Shown here: positions 6,299 to 13,077 of the stretch, piece by piece
Layout of the letters: each line of letters starts with the position of its first letter
Numbering within the stretch: the first letter of the stretch is position 1
NCBI GenBank assembly: GCA_002454335.1
Contig: DKIP01000018.1
Coordinates: 19,068 to 32,144, forward strand
Origin: Cytophagaceae bacterium UBA6715
Lineage (GTDB): Bacteria > Bacteroidota > Bacteroidia > Cytophagales > Spirosomataceae
Direction: 5' to 3'
DNA length: 13,077 bases
Translations under genes and position numbers: made by a program
The notes under the pieces: model-generated
What the model was told of the DNA's origin: nothing
The model's input: the letters and a program-made list of their open reading frames with translations, nothing else
Databases searched by the model: none

Positions 6299-6685
6299 AT
6301 GGCAGATTTAAAAGCGTTCGCTGAGCAATTAGTGAACTTAACTGTAAAAGAAGTAAATGAATTAGCTACTATCCTTAAGGATGAGTACGGTATCGAACCA
6401 GCTGCTGCTGGTGCTGTTATGGTTGCAGGTCCTGCAGCTGGTGGCGCTGACGGTGGTGAGGCTGCTGCTGAGAAATCATCTTTCGATGTAATCTTGAAAA
6501 ACGCAGGTCCTAACAAATTAGCGATCGTTAAATTAGTGAAAGACTTAACTGGTTTAGGTTTGAAAGAAGCTAAAGACGTAGTAGATGCTGCTCCAAAAGC
6601 AGTTAAAGAAGGTGTATCTAAAGACGAAGCTGAAGGTTTGAAAAAATCTTTAGAAGAAGCTGGTGCTGAAGTTGAATTGAAATAA
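6299..6685 (+). CDS. rplL: 50S ribosomal protein L7/L12
   Basis: L7/L12 is the multicopy stalk protein that recruits translational GTPases. The 128-residue product has the three expected parts: an N-terminal dimerization domain (residues 1-32), an Ala/Gly-rich hinge (about 35-58) and the C-terminal factor-binding domain with GLGLKEAKDVV (85-95). It is the last gene of its operon here. In most bacteria rpoB and rpoC follow, but here a strong terminator begins 20 nt after the stop codon. Confidence 0.99.
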   Translation: MADLKAFAEQLVNLTVKEVNELATILKDEYGIEPAAAGAVMVAGPAAGGADGGEAAAEKSSFDVILKNAGPNKLAIVKLVKDLTGLGLKEAKDVVDAAPKAVKEGVSKDEAEGLKKSLEEAGAEVELK

Positions 6686-6704
6686 TTCAATTACCTGATT
6701 ATTC

Positions 6705-6736
6705 AAAAAAGGGGATGGCAACATTCCCTTTTTTTT
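6705..6736 (+). terminator. Intrinsic terminator of the ribosomal operon, GNRA-type loop
   Basis: GGGGATG (6711-6717) pairs with CATTCCC (6722-6728), with one G-T pair, around a GCAA tetraloop. Six A residues before the stem can pair with the T-run that follows (6729-6736), so a transcript from either strand would end in a U-tract. It separates rplL from mutL. Confidence 0.95.
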
Positions 6737-6766
6737 GGTTTATTTGAAAGCTGAATACAAACAAAC

Positions 6767-8602
6767 ATGCGCGATATTATCCAACTCCTCCCCGATGCCA
6801 TAGCCAATCAAATTGCGGCAGGAGAAGTCGTGCAAAGACCTGCCTCTGTCGTCAAAGAACTCATGGAGAATGCGATTGACGCCGGATCATCCTTCATTCA
6901 GTTAATCATTAAAGATGCCGGTAAAGGCATCGTTCAAGTCATTGATAATGGCTGTGGCATGTCGGAAACCGATGCTCGCATGTGCTTCGAACGCCATGCA
7001 ACCTCTAAAATTCGTCGGGCTGAAGATTTATTCAGCATCAAAACGATGGGCTTTCGTGGCGAAGCTATGGCCTCCATAGCCTCCGTTGCCCAGGTGGAAT
7101 TAAAAACTCGGCGTGCCGATGATGAATTAGGCACTAGCATCAAAATTGACGGCTCGGTGTTAAAGAGCCAAGAAAGTATTCAAGCTCCTCAAGGAACTTC
7201 CATTGCAGTCAAAAACCTATTTTATAATATTCCCGCACGCAGGAATTTTCTTAAGTCCAATCCCGTTGAAATTCGCCACATCCTTGATGAATTCCAACGT
7301 ATCGCTTTGGCGCACCCGGAAATTAAATTTTCCTTTATTCAAAACGAGCAAGAAACCTATTCCCTCCCGCCTGAAAAATTAGGCAAGCGGATTGTCGACC
7401 TTTTTGGAAAAACCTACCGGGAGCAATTAGCGGCTTGCGAAGAAAATACGAGTTACGTATCCATTAAAGGCTATGTGGGAAAACCCGAACATGCTAAAAA
7501 AACACGCGGCGAACAGTTCTTCTTTGTGAATGATCGCTTCATCAAAAACGCCTACCTCAACCACGCAGTCATGAGCGCTTACGAGCGCCTATTACCCGAT
7601 GGAGCCTTCCCTTTTTATGTTTTGTTTCTAAGCATCGATCCAGCGCACATTGACATCAATGTCCACCCAACGAAAACAGAGATCAAATTCGAAGACGAAA
7701 GGTCCATATACGCCATTATTCAATCCGCCGTTCGCAAGACATTAAGTATTCATAACTTAATTCCTTCCTTGGACTTTGATAGCAATGTTAATTTTCATTC
7801 GCCTCAACCAAGCAGCCCACGCCAAGAACCACACTCGGCTTACAGCGATTCAAGCTACAAACCGAAACCCGTTCAAGACGCGTGGAAGAAATTATACGAA
7901 GGATTGCAGAATAACATTGATGCGTTTGAACAACAAGCACCTCAAATACAGTCTGCCCTTTTCCCCTCTGCGATGAACGAATTTAAAACCGTTCAAAGCA
8001 AAGCAAATGATCGACCTGAATTAAATAGTTCCCAATCCAATTTTCAGTCGATTCAGATCTTGAATAAATTTATCGTGCTCAGTATCTCCAGTGGATTATT
8101 GTTAATCGACCAAAAACGTGCTTATCAACGCGTTCTTTATGATCAATTCATGGATAATTTGCAGCGCAAAAATGGGGCGTCCCAGCAATTGTTGTTCCCT
8201 AAGTTCCTGGATATTAATCCCGCGGATCAGCTTCTGTTAAGCGAAATCAGTCAAGAAATCAATGACCTAGGATTTAGATTACAGAAAAATTCGACTGGAC
8301 AAATTGAAATCTTAGGTGTTCCTTCGGAAATTGGGGATGAGGATGGACAAGCGCTCTTGGAAGGTATATTGGAACAATTAAAACATGCCTCAAGTGACTT
8401 AAGTGCGCATCGGGCTGAAAAGATTGCACAGACGATGGCCAACCGATCAGCGGCCCGTTTTCATCAAAAAAGATTAAATGAGTTGGAGATTAATGCGCTG
8501 ATTGAACAACTATTTGCGAGTTCTAATCCAAACTCTTCTCCTAATGGTGAAGCCATTAGCCAAGTATTAAACGAAGAGACTTTAATACAATTACTTCGCT
8601 AG
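6767..8602 (+). CDS. mutL: DNA mismatch repair protein MutL with an altered endonuclease domain
   Basis: MutL links mismatch recognition by MutS to strand removal. The 611-residue protein has a complete N-terminal GHKL ATPase: ELMENAIDAG at residues 31-40, DNGCGM at 60-65 and GFRGEAMASI at 95-104. A low-complexity Ser/Pro/Gln-rich linker covers about residues 340-425 and a C-terminal dimerization domain follows. In MutL proteins that nick DNA the C-terminal motif is DQHA(X)2E(X)4E. Here the same place reads DQKRAYQRVLYD (448-459), with only the first Asp-Gln clearly kept. The late CPHGRP-type zinc motif is replaced by SSPNGEA (590-596). The endonuclease may be inactive or diverged. The gene starts 30 nt after the rplL terminator and overlaps proC on the other strand by 12 bp. 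Confidence 0.97.
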   Translation: MRDIIQLLPDAIANQIAAGEVVQRPASVVKELMENAIDAGSSFIQLIIKDAGKGIVQVIDNGCGMSETDARMCFERHATSKIRRAEDLFSIKTMGFRGEAMASIASVAQVELKTRRADDELGTSIKIDGSVLKSQESIQAPQGTSIAVKNLFYNIPARRNFLKSNPVEIRHILDEFQRIALAHPEIKFSFIQNEQETYSLPPEKLGKRIVDLFGKTYREQLAACEENTSYVSIKGYVGKPEHAKKTRGEQFFFVNDRFIKNAYLNHAVMSAYERLLPDGAFPFYVLFLSIDPAHIDINVHPTKTEIKFEDERSIYAIIQSAVRKTLSIHNLIPSLDFDSNVNFHSPQPSSPRQEPHSAYSDSSYKPKPVQDAWKKLYEGLQNNIDAFEQQAPQIQSALFPSAMNEFKTVQSKANDRPELNSSQSNFQSIQILNKFIVLSISSGLLLIDQKRAYQRVLYDQFMDNLQRKNGASQQLLFPKFLDINPADQLLLSEISQEINDLGFRLQKNSTGQIEILGVPSEIGDEDGQALLEGILEQLKHASSDLSAHRAEKIAQTMANRSAARFHQKRLNELEINALIEQLFASSNPNSSPNGEAISQVLNEETLIQLLR

Positions 8603-9391
8603 TTCGATCGCACGATCACGCGCTGCGAAAATACCTTTTTGCAAGCCTTCTCCCACATGCTTTTCGGCAAAAGTCTGTAATGCGGCCTCTGTCGTTCCAC
8701 CTTTCGATGCAACTGCTTGAATTAATTCATCTAAGGACTTGTCGCTGGTTTGCATTAAATGATAAGAACCTAGCATCGTTTGCTTCACTAATAAAGCAGA
8801 CATCGCAGGATCAAAGCCCATAGTAATTCCCGCATCAATCATTGATTTGATCAAATAAAAGAAATAAGCAGGACCACTACCACTCAATCCCGTCACGGCA
8901 TCAATAAGCCCCTCATCTTCTAAAAATACGGCACGGCCTGTGGAATTAATCAAGTTTTCCACTTTCCGGATATCCGCTAAACCTACCGAAGCAGCAGCTG
9001 CAAAGGCTGTCATCCCCATGCCCAATAATGCCGGGGTATTTGGCATGGCGCGAACAATTAAATCATGCCTCAAAGATTCCTGTAATTTCCTAATGGGAAT
9101 ACCAGCCATGATCGATAACACGATTTGATGTGGTAATAATAAGTTAGCCAATTCACTTGCCACACTGGGATAATCTTGCGGTTTTACGGATAAAATAACC
9201 AAATCTACTCCCGAAATTTTATCTGAAATTGTATCTACGACAAGCCCCGCTTTCTGTTCTTGTAACACAGCACCACGTTCTTGATTCTTTTCAATCAACA
9301 ATAGATCTTCCTTTTGAACTAAATTGTACTGAATAAATGAATTGGCAAAAGCCATACCCATATTCCCACATCCAATGATTGCGATTTTCAT
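8591..9391 (-). CDS. proC: Pyrroline-5-carboxylate reductase
   Basis: ProC reduces pyrroline-5-carboxylate to L-proline with NAD(P)H, the last step of proline synthesis, in the cytoplasm. The 266-residue length is standard. The Rossmann motif IGCGNMG lies at residues 6-12, VRAMPNTP at 113-120, and the catalytic-domain signature GLSGSGPAYFF at 168-178. GGTTEAAL (231-238) matches the conserved GGTT loop. It is the last gene of the gatB operon, 4 nt after the thioredoxin-like gene. Its last 12 bp overlap the 3' end of mutL, which runs the other way, and no terminator is visible at the junction. Confidence 0.98.
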   Translation of the reverse strand: MKIAIIGCGNMGMAFANSFIQYNLVQKEDLLLIEKNQERGAVLQEQKAGLVVDTISDKISGVDLVILSVKPQDYPSVASELANLLLPHQIVLSIMAGIPIRKLQESLRHDLIVRAMPNTPALLGMGMTAFAAAASVGLADIRKVENLINSTGRAVFLEDEGLIDAVTGLSGSGPAYFFYLIKSMIDAGITMGFDPAMSALLVKQTMLGSYHLMQTSDKSLDELIQAVASKGGTTEAALQTFAEKHVGEGLQKGIFAARDRAIELAK

Positions 9392-9395
9392 AACG

Positions 9396-10505
9396 CTATT
9401 TGGTAAAAAGGTTTGATAAATATTGATTCAATGAATCTCCCCGAAGCCCTTTGGCGATAATCTTACCTTGCGGGTCCAATAAAAAAGTCATCGGAATCGA
9501 AGAAACTTGATAGGCCTGAGCCGCTACAGAATTCCAATATTGTAAATCGGATACATGGGGCCAGGTTAATTGATCTTTGGCAATAGCATTAGTCCATGCA
9601 GCTTTATCTTGATCAAGACTTACCCCAAAAATTTCGAATCCCTTGTCTTTATAAGCCGCATAGGTTTTAATGACATTGGGGTTTTCGCGCCGACAAGGTC
9701 CGCACCAACTTGCCCAAAAGTCAATCAATACATATTTCCCGCGTAAATCTGATAAGCGCATGATTGGTCCCGCAGGAGTAGGCAAAGCAATTTCTGGGGC
9801 TTCAGAACCTATTGTAACACCTTTCAGCCGCTTTAAATTTTCCAAAAAAGGTTTCACTTGGGGATGATTAGGTTTGACTTTTCGAAAGCGCTCACCTATT
9901 TCCTCTAATAAGGCTAATTCTTTATCCGCTGGTAAAAAATTGGTCGCCCACAAGGCAACTAAATGTGTCCCCATGGAGGGAATCAACGCCTTAATTTTAG
10001 CAAATTGTTCTTGTTGGGCCGCATCAAATGCCGCTTGAATTCTGGCTTGTTCCCCCGGCTTATCTTGCAATTCTTTCGTCCAAATTGCAACCTTCGCTTG
10101 TAACGAATTCGTTAAAGCAAACAATTGATTCATGAAGACGATATTGGGCGAATCACTTTGTAGCTGGAAGGAACCTGCCTTTTCTGGTGTATTTATCCCT
10201 TCGGCTTGGACAAACACGCGTTCGCCACCTTCAAGAATAACTAATACTTTCTGCGGATTAGGTACATCAAAAAAATTAAGTAAGTAAAAGCCCCCTTGAT
10301 CGAGTACCTTCCCTTTGAATACAACTTGTTTTTGAGCATTTGGTAATAAAGAATCGACCTTAACAGCTTGCCCCCTTCCATTAATCCATTCCAAGTAGAC
10401 TTTCTTTTGAGGAATGACCTGATTCATTCGAACACTTAGTTCAAAGTCTTGAGCCAGCCCCAAAAAGCTCATACAAACTCCAAGAATAACAAGTAATTGC
10501 TTCAT
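9396..10505 (-). CDS. TlpA/ResA-type periplasmic thioredoxin with an N-terminal DUF4369-like domain
   Basis: This 369-residue protein starts with a signal peptide (MKQLLVILGVCMSFLGLAQ), so it should be exported to the periplasm. Residues about 20-120 resemble the beta-rich DUF4369 domain that often precedes thioredoxin domains in Bacteroidota, followed by a helical region. The C-terminal part, from about residue 233, is a TlpA/AhpC-type thioredoxin fold with DFWASWCGPCRRENP and active-site cysteines C268 and C271. The cis-proline loop is SSIPMTFLLDPQG near the end. The expected role is thiol-disulfide exchange on exported proteins; the partner is unknown. Its ATG follows the gatB stop codon directly (TAGATG). 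Confidence 0.92.
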   Translation of the reverse strand: MKQLLVILGVCMSFLGLAQDFELSVRMNQVIPQKKVYLEWINGRGQAVKVDSLLPNAQKQVVFKGKVLDQGGFYLLNFFDVPNPQKVLVILEGGERVFVQAEGINTPEKAGSFQLQSDSPNIVFMNQLFALTNSLQAKVAIWTKELQDKPGEQARIQAAFDAAQQEQFAKIKALIPSMGTHLVALWATNFLPADKELALLEEIGERFRKVKPNHPQVKPFLENLKRLKGVTIGSEAPEIALPTPAGPIMRLSDLRGKYVLIDFWASWCGPCRRENPNVIKTYAAYKDKGFEIFGVSLDQDKAAWTNAIAKDQLTWPHVSDLQYWNSVAAQAYQVSSIPMTFLLDPQGKIIAKGLRGDSLNQYLSNLFTK

Positions 10506-11966
10506 CTATTTATGTTGTTGGAGGGCCTCAGAAACCAATTGATTCACCCGTTTTGGATCAGCCGTTCCTTTCGAACGCTTCATCACTTCTCCAATGAAAA
10601 GTGCAATGAGTCCTTTTTTCCCTTGATGATATTCCTTGATCTTATCTGGATATGCGGCTAGTGCCGCTTCAACAAAGGCGGGTAATTCGTCTTTGGTGTC
10701 TTGATTCAACCAGCCTTGTTCTTCGATGATTTGACTTGGCTTCTTGCCCGGGGATGCTAAGCATAGTTCAAATAGCTGATGTACTGCCAAATTGTGAGTG
10801 ATGGTTCCTTTTTCGACCAAATCTACTATTTCGGCTACATATTTCGCATCCAATTCAAAATCAGCTATTGATAATCCCTTATCATTTAGGTGGGATTTCA
10901 CGGGGCCCATTAGCCAATTTGCGACAGCCTTATATGCCTGAGTATGTGTAGTTACCGACTCGAAATACAAAGCCATTTCACGCGTTTCAGCTAAGAAATG
11001 AGCGTCATAAGCAGATAATTGGTATTGCTCAATAAATTTAGTTTCTTGTTCCCAAGGTAATGTTGGCATCTGTTCACGGATCTCAGCTAACCATTTCTCC
11101 GAAATTTCTAGAGGTGCCAAGTCAGGCTCAGGGAAATAACGATAATCATTCATTGTTTCTTTCACCCGCATACTATGGGTTTTTCCTGTATGCGCATCAA
11201 AAGTCCGCGTTTCTTGCACGAGTTGCTCACCCTTCAACAAAGCCTCTTCTTGTCGGCGACATTCATATTCGATTGCTCGTTGAATATTCCGTAAAGAGTT
11301 CATGTTTTTAATTTCAACTTTTGTTCCTAAGGTAAACGTACCTTTCGGACGCAATGAAATATTGACATCGGCACGAAGTGATCCTTCTTCCATGTTGCCG
11401 TCACAAATTCCTAAATAGCGAACTAATTTACGCACTTCAGACACCATGGCGAAAGCTTCTTCCGCTGAGTGAATAGCAGGTTCAGTCACCATTTCAATTA
11501 GGGGAGTCCCTGCACGATTATAATCGATAAAACTATAGGGATTATCACCCTCATGCAAAGATTTCCCAGCATCTTCTTCTAAGTGAATATGATGAAAAGG
11601 TAATGCTTTTATTCCCTCGGCTAAATGAACTTGAATAGACCCCCCCATACAGATAGGTGTTTTATCTTGGGTAATTTGATATCCTTTGGGAAGATCGGGA
11701 TAGAAATAATTTTTTCGATCAAAATTTTGCCAACGGGCGATTTCAGAACCTAAAGCAAAACCCATTTTAATAGCATACTCAACTGCTTTTTTATTCAAAT
11801 GAGGCAGCGTGCCTGGATGACCAAGGGTAATGGGAGAAATAAGTGTATTCGCATCCTGACCAAAACGAACCGGATCGCTAGCAAAAATTTTAGAATCCGT
11901 TTGTAATTGGGCATGTATTTCAAGGCCAATTACCGGCTCATAAATCGAAGATTGAAAAGTACTCAC
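10506..11966 (-). CDS. gatB: Asp-tRNA(Asn)/Glu-tRNA(Gln) amidotransferase subunit B
   Basis: GatB is the kinase/tRNA-binding subunit of GatCAB, which turns Glu-tRNA(Gln) or Asp-tRNA(Asn) into the correctly charged form. The 486-residue length is typical. The catalytic core shows VIGLEIHAQL at residues 12-21, LGHPGTLPHLNKKAVE at 48-63 and FDRKNYFYPDLPKGYQITQ at 82-100. The central helical domain and the C-terminal YqeY-like tail domain (about 340-486) are present. The start codon is GTG (11964-11966), since no ATG lies in frame nearby. gatA and gatC are not in the window. It heads a tight operon with the thioredoxin-like gene and proC. Confidence 0.97.
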   Translation of the reverse strand: MSTFQSSIYEPVIGLEIHAQLQTDSKIFASDPVRFGQDANTLISPITLGHPGTLPHLNKKAVEYAIKMGFALGSEIARWQNFDRKNYFYPDLPKGYQITQDKTPICMGGSIQVHLAEGIKALPFHHIHLEEDAGKSLHEGDNPYSFIDYNRAGTPLIEMVTEPAIHSAEEAFAMVSEVRKLVRYLGICDGNMEEGSLRADVNISLRPKGTFTLGTKVEIKNMNSLRNIQRAIEYECRRQEEALLKGEQLVQETRTFDAHTGKTHSMRVKETMNDYRYFPEPDLAPLEISEKWLAEIREQMPTLPWEQETKFIEQYQLSAYDAHFLAETREMALYFESVTTHTQAYKAVANWLMGPVKSHLNDKGLSIADFELDAKYVAEIVDLVEKGTITHNLAVHQLFELCLASPGKKPSQIIEEQGWLNQDTKDELPAFVEAALAAYPDKIKEYHQGKKGLIALFIGEVMKRSKGTADPKRVNQLVSEALQQHK

Positions 11967-11990
11967 AAATTATTTGGCTTATACGACATA

Positions 11991-11998
11991 CAAAAGTA
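11991..11998 (-). promoter_or_regulatory. Putative -7 element for the gatB operon
   Basis: Read on the minus strand this is TACTTTTG, a full match to TAnnTTTG. It lies 24 nt before the gatB GTG. The expected TTG at -33 is not in the usual place (CTA at 19-nt spacing), so the promoter is only half supported. Confidence 0.45.
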
Positions 11999-12032
11999 GG
12001 TAAATATACAAAAAAGCTAGGCTAAAAGCGCC

Positions 12033-12437
12033 TCAGGAAGCTTTCATTTTACATGTACATGCCGTTTTATGTTGATAGTTTACCCAATAAGCGTAGGCCA
12101 CCGACAAACCTAATAATACACCAAAAATCCAATCATAGGAATTGCTTCCAAGCGAAACCTCGATTAGCTTAAAAATAAATGCAATACCTAGAAAATAAAG
12201 TGGTTTTAGGCGCCGATGTTTTTGAAAATCAAGAATTAACACAATAGCAGCGAGGCCAAAACTCAACAGCACAAGAATCCACTCAACATGGGAAGAAAAC
12301 ACAATGCTACCCAAAAGATATGGAGCAAAGAAAAAGATAAAAGGCATTGCCAAACAATGAATAGCACAAGCAAAAGACAGTATTAGTCCTAGCTTTTCTA
12401 CAGGTATTAACTGCTTGGCCTTCTTAAATTTAGACAT
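12033..12437 (-). CDS. MerC-like inner-membrane protein
   Basis: This 134-residue protein has four predicted membrane segments (about residues 15-45, 52-70, 78-95 and 103-120). The MerC-type signature CAIHC is at residues 24-28 in the first segment. The tail adds H123, C127 and C129 (CTCK), which could also bind metal. MerC proteins of mercury operons take up Hg(II), but there is no merA, merR or merT here, so a role with another thiophilic or transition metal is more likely. It starts 8 nt after the lipoprotein gene, so the two are co-transcribed. A gap of 66 nt, holding the gatB promoter candidate, separates it from gatB. Confidence 0.85.
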   Translation of the reverse strand: MSKFKKAKQLIPVEKLGLILSFACAIHCLAMPFIFFFAPYLLGSIVFSSHVEWILVLLSFGLAAIVLILDFQKHRRLKPLYFLGIAFIFKLIEVSLGSNSYDWIFGVLLGLSVAYAYWVNYQHKTACTCKMKAS

Positions 12438-12445
12438 TACGCTAA

Positions 12446-12991
12446 CTATTGAATAGTCAATGGAAAACTCACATCTACGTCGGTAGACCCACCTTCCTCA
12501 TCACCTGACTTAGCGGCTTTACCATTTACTGGTGGTTGATGTTTTAATATAACCTGAAAAGTGCCATTACCTGGAACATATTGCGAACGAACATCTGCCT
12601 TTAATCCTACAGGAAGGCCATTCTTATCCAAATCCTTAATTTGGACACTTACTAAGCCAGTAGGTGACACTTTATAGACAAACATATGTACATCGGCTTC
12701 TTCTTCAATCTCCTCCGAAATATCAAAAACAGGACTTTTAGTCTCATCCAATAATGAAATAGACATTTCGTAGACCATATTCTTATTTAATAAAATAGGA
12801 TCAACAGAATCCATCACACCATCACCTTGCTTGTCCCGCCAATAAAACATCTTAACCTCACCACTAGGTGATTTAAATGATAATCTAACAGTCGTAATTA
12901 ACTCATTATCATCGGAAGGTTCGACATCTTCCTTTGAGCAACTAGCAAACACAAATAAGAAGGCCAACAATAAAATTGTAACGTTTTTCAT
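12446..12991 (-). CDS. Predicted surface-exposed lipoprotein of a metal-linked pair
   Basis: The signal peptide ends in a lipobox, FASC, with the lipidated cysteine at residue 18. The next residues, SKEDVE, resemble the lipoprotein export signal that sends Bacteroidota lipoproteins to the outer face of the outer membrane. The mature part (about 160 residues) looks beta-rich. It holds DKQGDGVMDSVD at 53-64, similar to EF-hand or thrombospondin type 3 calcium loops, and an acidic EEIEEEADVHMF at 93-104 that could bind metal. The end, VDVSFPLTIQ, resembles lipoproteins I recall next to TonB-dependent receptors in this phylum; no receptor gene is in the window. Function unknown. It heads the unit with the MerC-like gene, behind a 7-1-7 palindrome. 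Confidence 0.85.
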   Translation of the reverse strand: MKNVTILLLAFLFVFASCSKEDVEPSDDNELITTVRLSFKSPSGEVKMFYWRDKQGDGVMDSVDPILLNKNMVYEMSISLLDETKSPVFDISEEIEEEADVHMFVYKVSPTGLVSVQIKDLDKNGLPVGLKADVRSQYVPGNGTFQVILKHQPPVNGKAAKSGDEEGGSTDVDVSFPLTIQ

Positions 12992-13024
12992 GAATCAGTA
13001 AATTAGTTTAATTAAAATGATACA

Positions 13025-13051
13025 CAAATTAAACCGAATGCAAAGATGCAA
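13025..13051 (-). promoter_or_regulatory. Putative promoter of the lipoprotein-MerC unit
   Basis: On the minus strand TTG (13051-13049) is followed after 17 nt by TAATTTG (13031-13025), one base short of TAnnTTTG. The lipoprotein ATG is 33 nt further on. The -33 TTG lies inside the palindrome 13047-13061, so a bound regulator would block it. Confidence 0.5.
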
Positions 13052-13061
13052 CAATGTTGCA
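13047..13061. promoter_or_regulatory. 7-1-7 palindrome, candidate Fur/Zur-type operator
   Basis: TGCAACA-A-TGTTGCA is a perfect 15-bp inverted repeat with a one-base centre, the architecture used by Fur-family regulators (Fur, Zur, Mur, PerR). It overlaps the putative -33 element of the lipoprotein-MerC unit, as expected for a repressor site. An extra half-site-like TGCAA lies at 13039-13043. The link with a MerC-like gene favours a metal regulator; Zur is my best guess, not proven. Confidence 0.6.
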
Positions 13062-13077
13062 AATAAAACAAGTCGAT

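Noticed and set aside
6292..6690. Open frame of 132 codons on the minus strand across rplL
   Set aside because: It is the antisense of a highly biased ribosomal gene. Its Ala/Ser/Pro-rich product follows from the rplL codon pattern.
6737..6766. Promoter for mutL
   Set aside because: The spacer has TATTTG but no TAnnTTTG with a TTG at the right distance. How mutL is transcribed remains open.
8603..8632. Bidirectional terminator at the mutL/proC junction
   Set aside because: Only 4-bp stems (GATC/GATC, CGCA/TGCG) within proC coding sequence and no T-tract.
12005..12035. Terminator after the MerC-like gene, minus strand
   Set aside because: The best stem is AGGC/GCCT over 4 bp before a short T-run. 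It is possible but too weak to call.
12033..12437. Mercury-resistance operon
   Set aside because: Only a MerC-like protein is present. There is no merR, merT, merP or merA nearby, and the upstream palindrome suits a Fur-family regulator better than MerR.

Overview
This window looks like a chromosomal housekeeping region of a member of the Bacteroidota, probably the Cytophagia. The grounds are AT-rich translation starts without Shine-Dalgarno sequences, promoter-like TTG-N19-TAnnTTTG boxes, a DUF4369-like/TlpA thioredoxin lipid-era type protein family typical of the phylum, a surface-lipoprotein signal after a lipobox cysteine, and tRNA genes without an encoded CCA. The genus cannot be fixed from the sequence alone. 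I see no insertion sequence, phage, CRISPR array or obvious defence system.

Positions 1-6736, plus strand, hold the ancient translation/transcription cluster: tRNA-Tyr (cut by the window edge), tRNA-Gly, tRNA-Thr, tuf, a secreted NIPSNAP-family protein, tRNA-Trp, secE, nusG, an FkbM-type methyltransferase, then rplK, rplA, rplJ and rplL. Three strong intrinsic terminators (after tuf, nusG and rplL) and two good promoter candidates (before tRNA-Trp and before rplK) cut it into at least three units. Two non-translation genes have been inserted at unit boundaries. rpoB and rpoC, which normally follow rplL, are absent: a terminator and mutL come instead. The rplK promoter is followed by a leader of about 150 nt with a 26-codon reading frame and possible secondary structure, a candidate autoregulatory leader.

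Positions 6767-8602 hold mutL on the plus strand. Its N-terminal ATPase is intact but the C-terminal endonuclease motifs are strongly altered. It converges on, and overlaps by 12 bp, proC of a minus-strand operon, gatB - thioredoxin-like protein - proC (11966 to 8591), whose genes are separated by 0 and 4 bp.

Positions 12033-13077 hold a second minus-strand unit: a predicted surface-exposed lipoprotein followed by a MerC-like membrane protein. Upstream lies a perfect 7-1-7 palindrome, TGCAACAATGTTGCA, overlapping the putative -33 element. This is the layout of an operator for a Fur-family metal regulator, possibly Zur, so the pair may be a metal-responsive uptake module that continues past the window edge. 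It is the most promising lead in the window.
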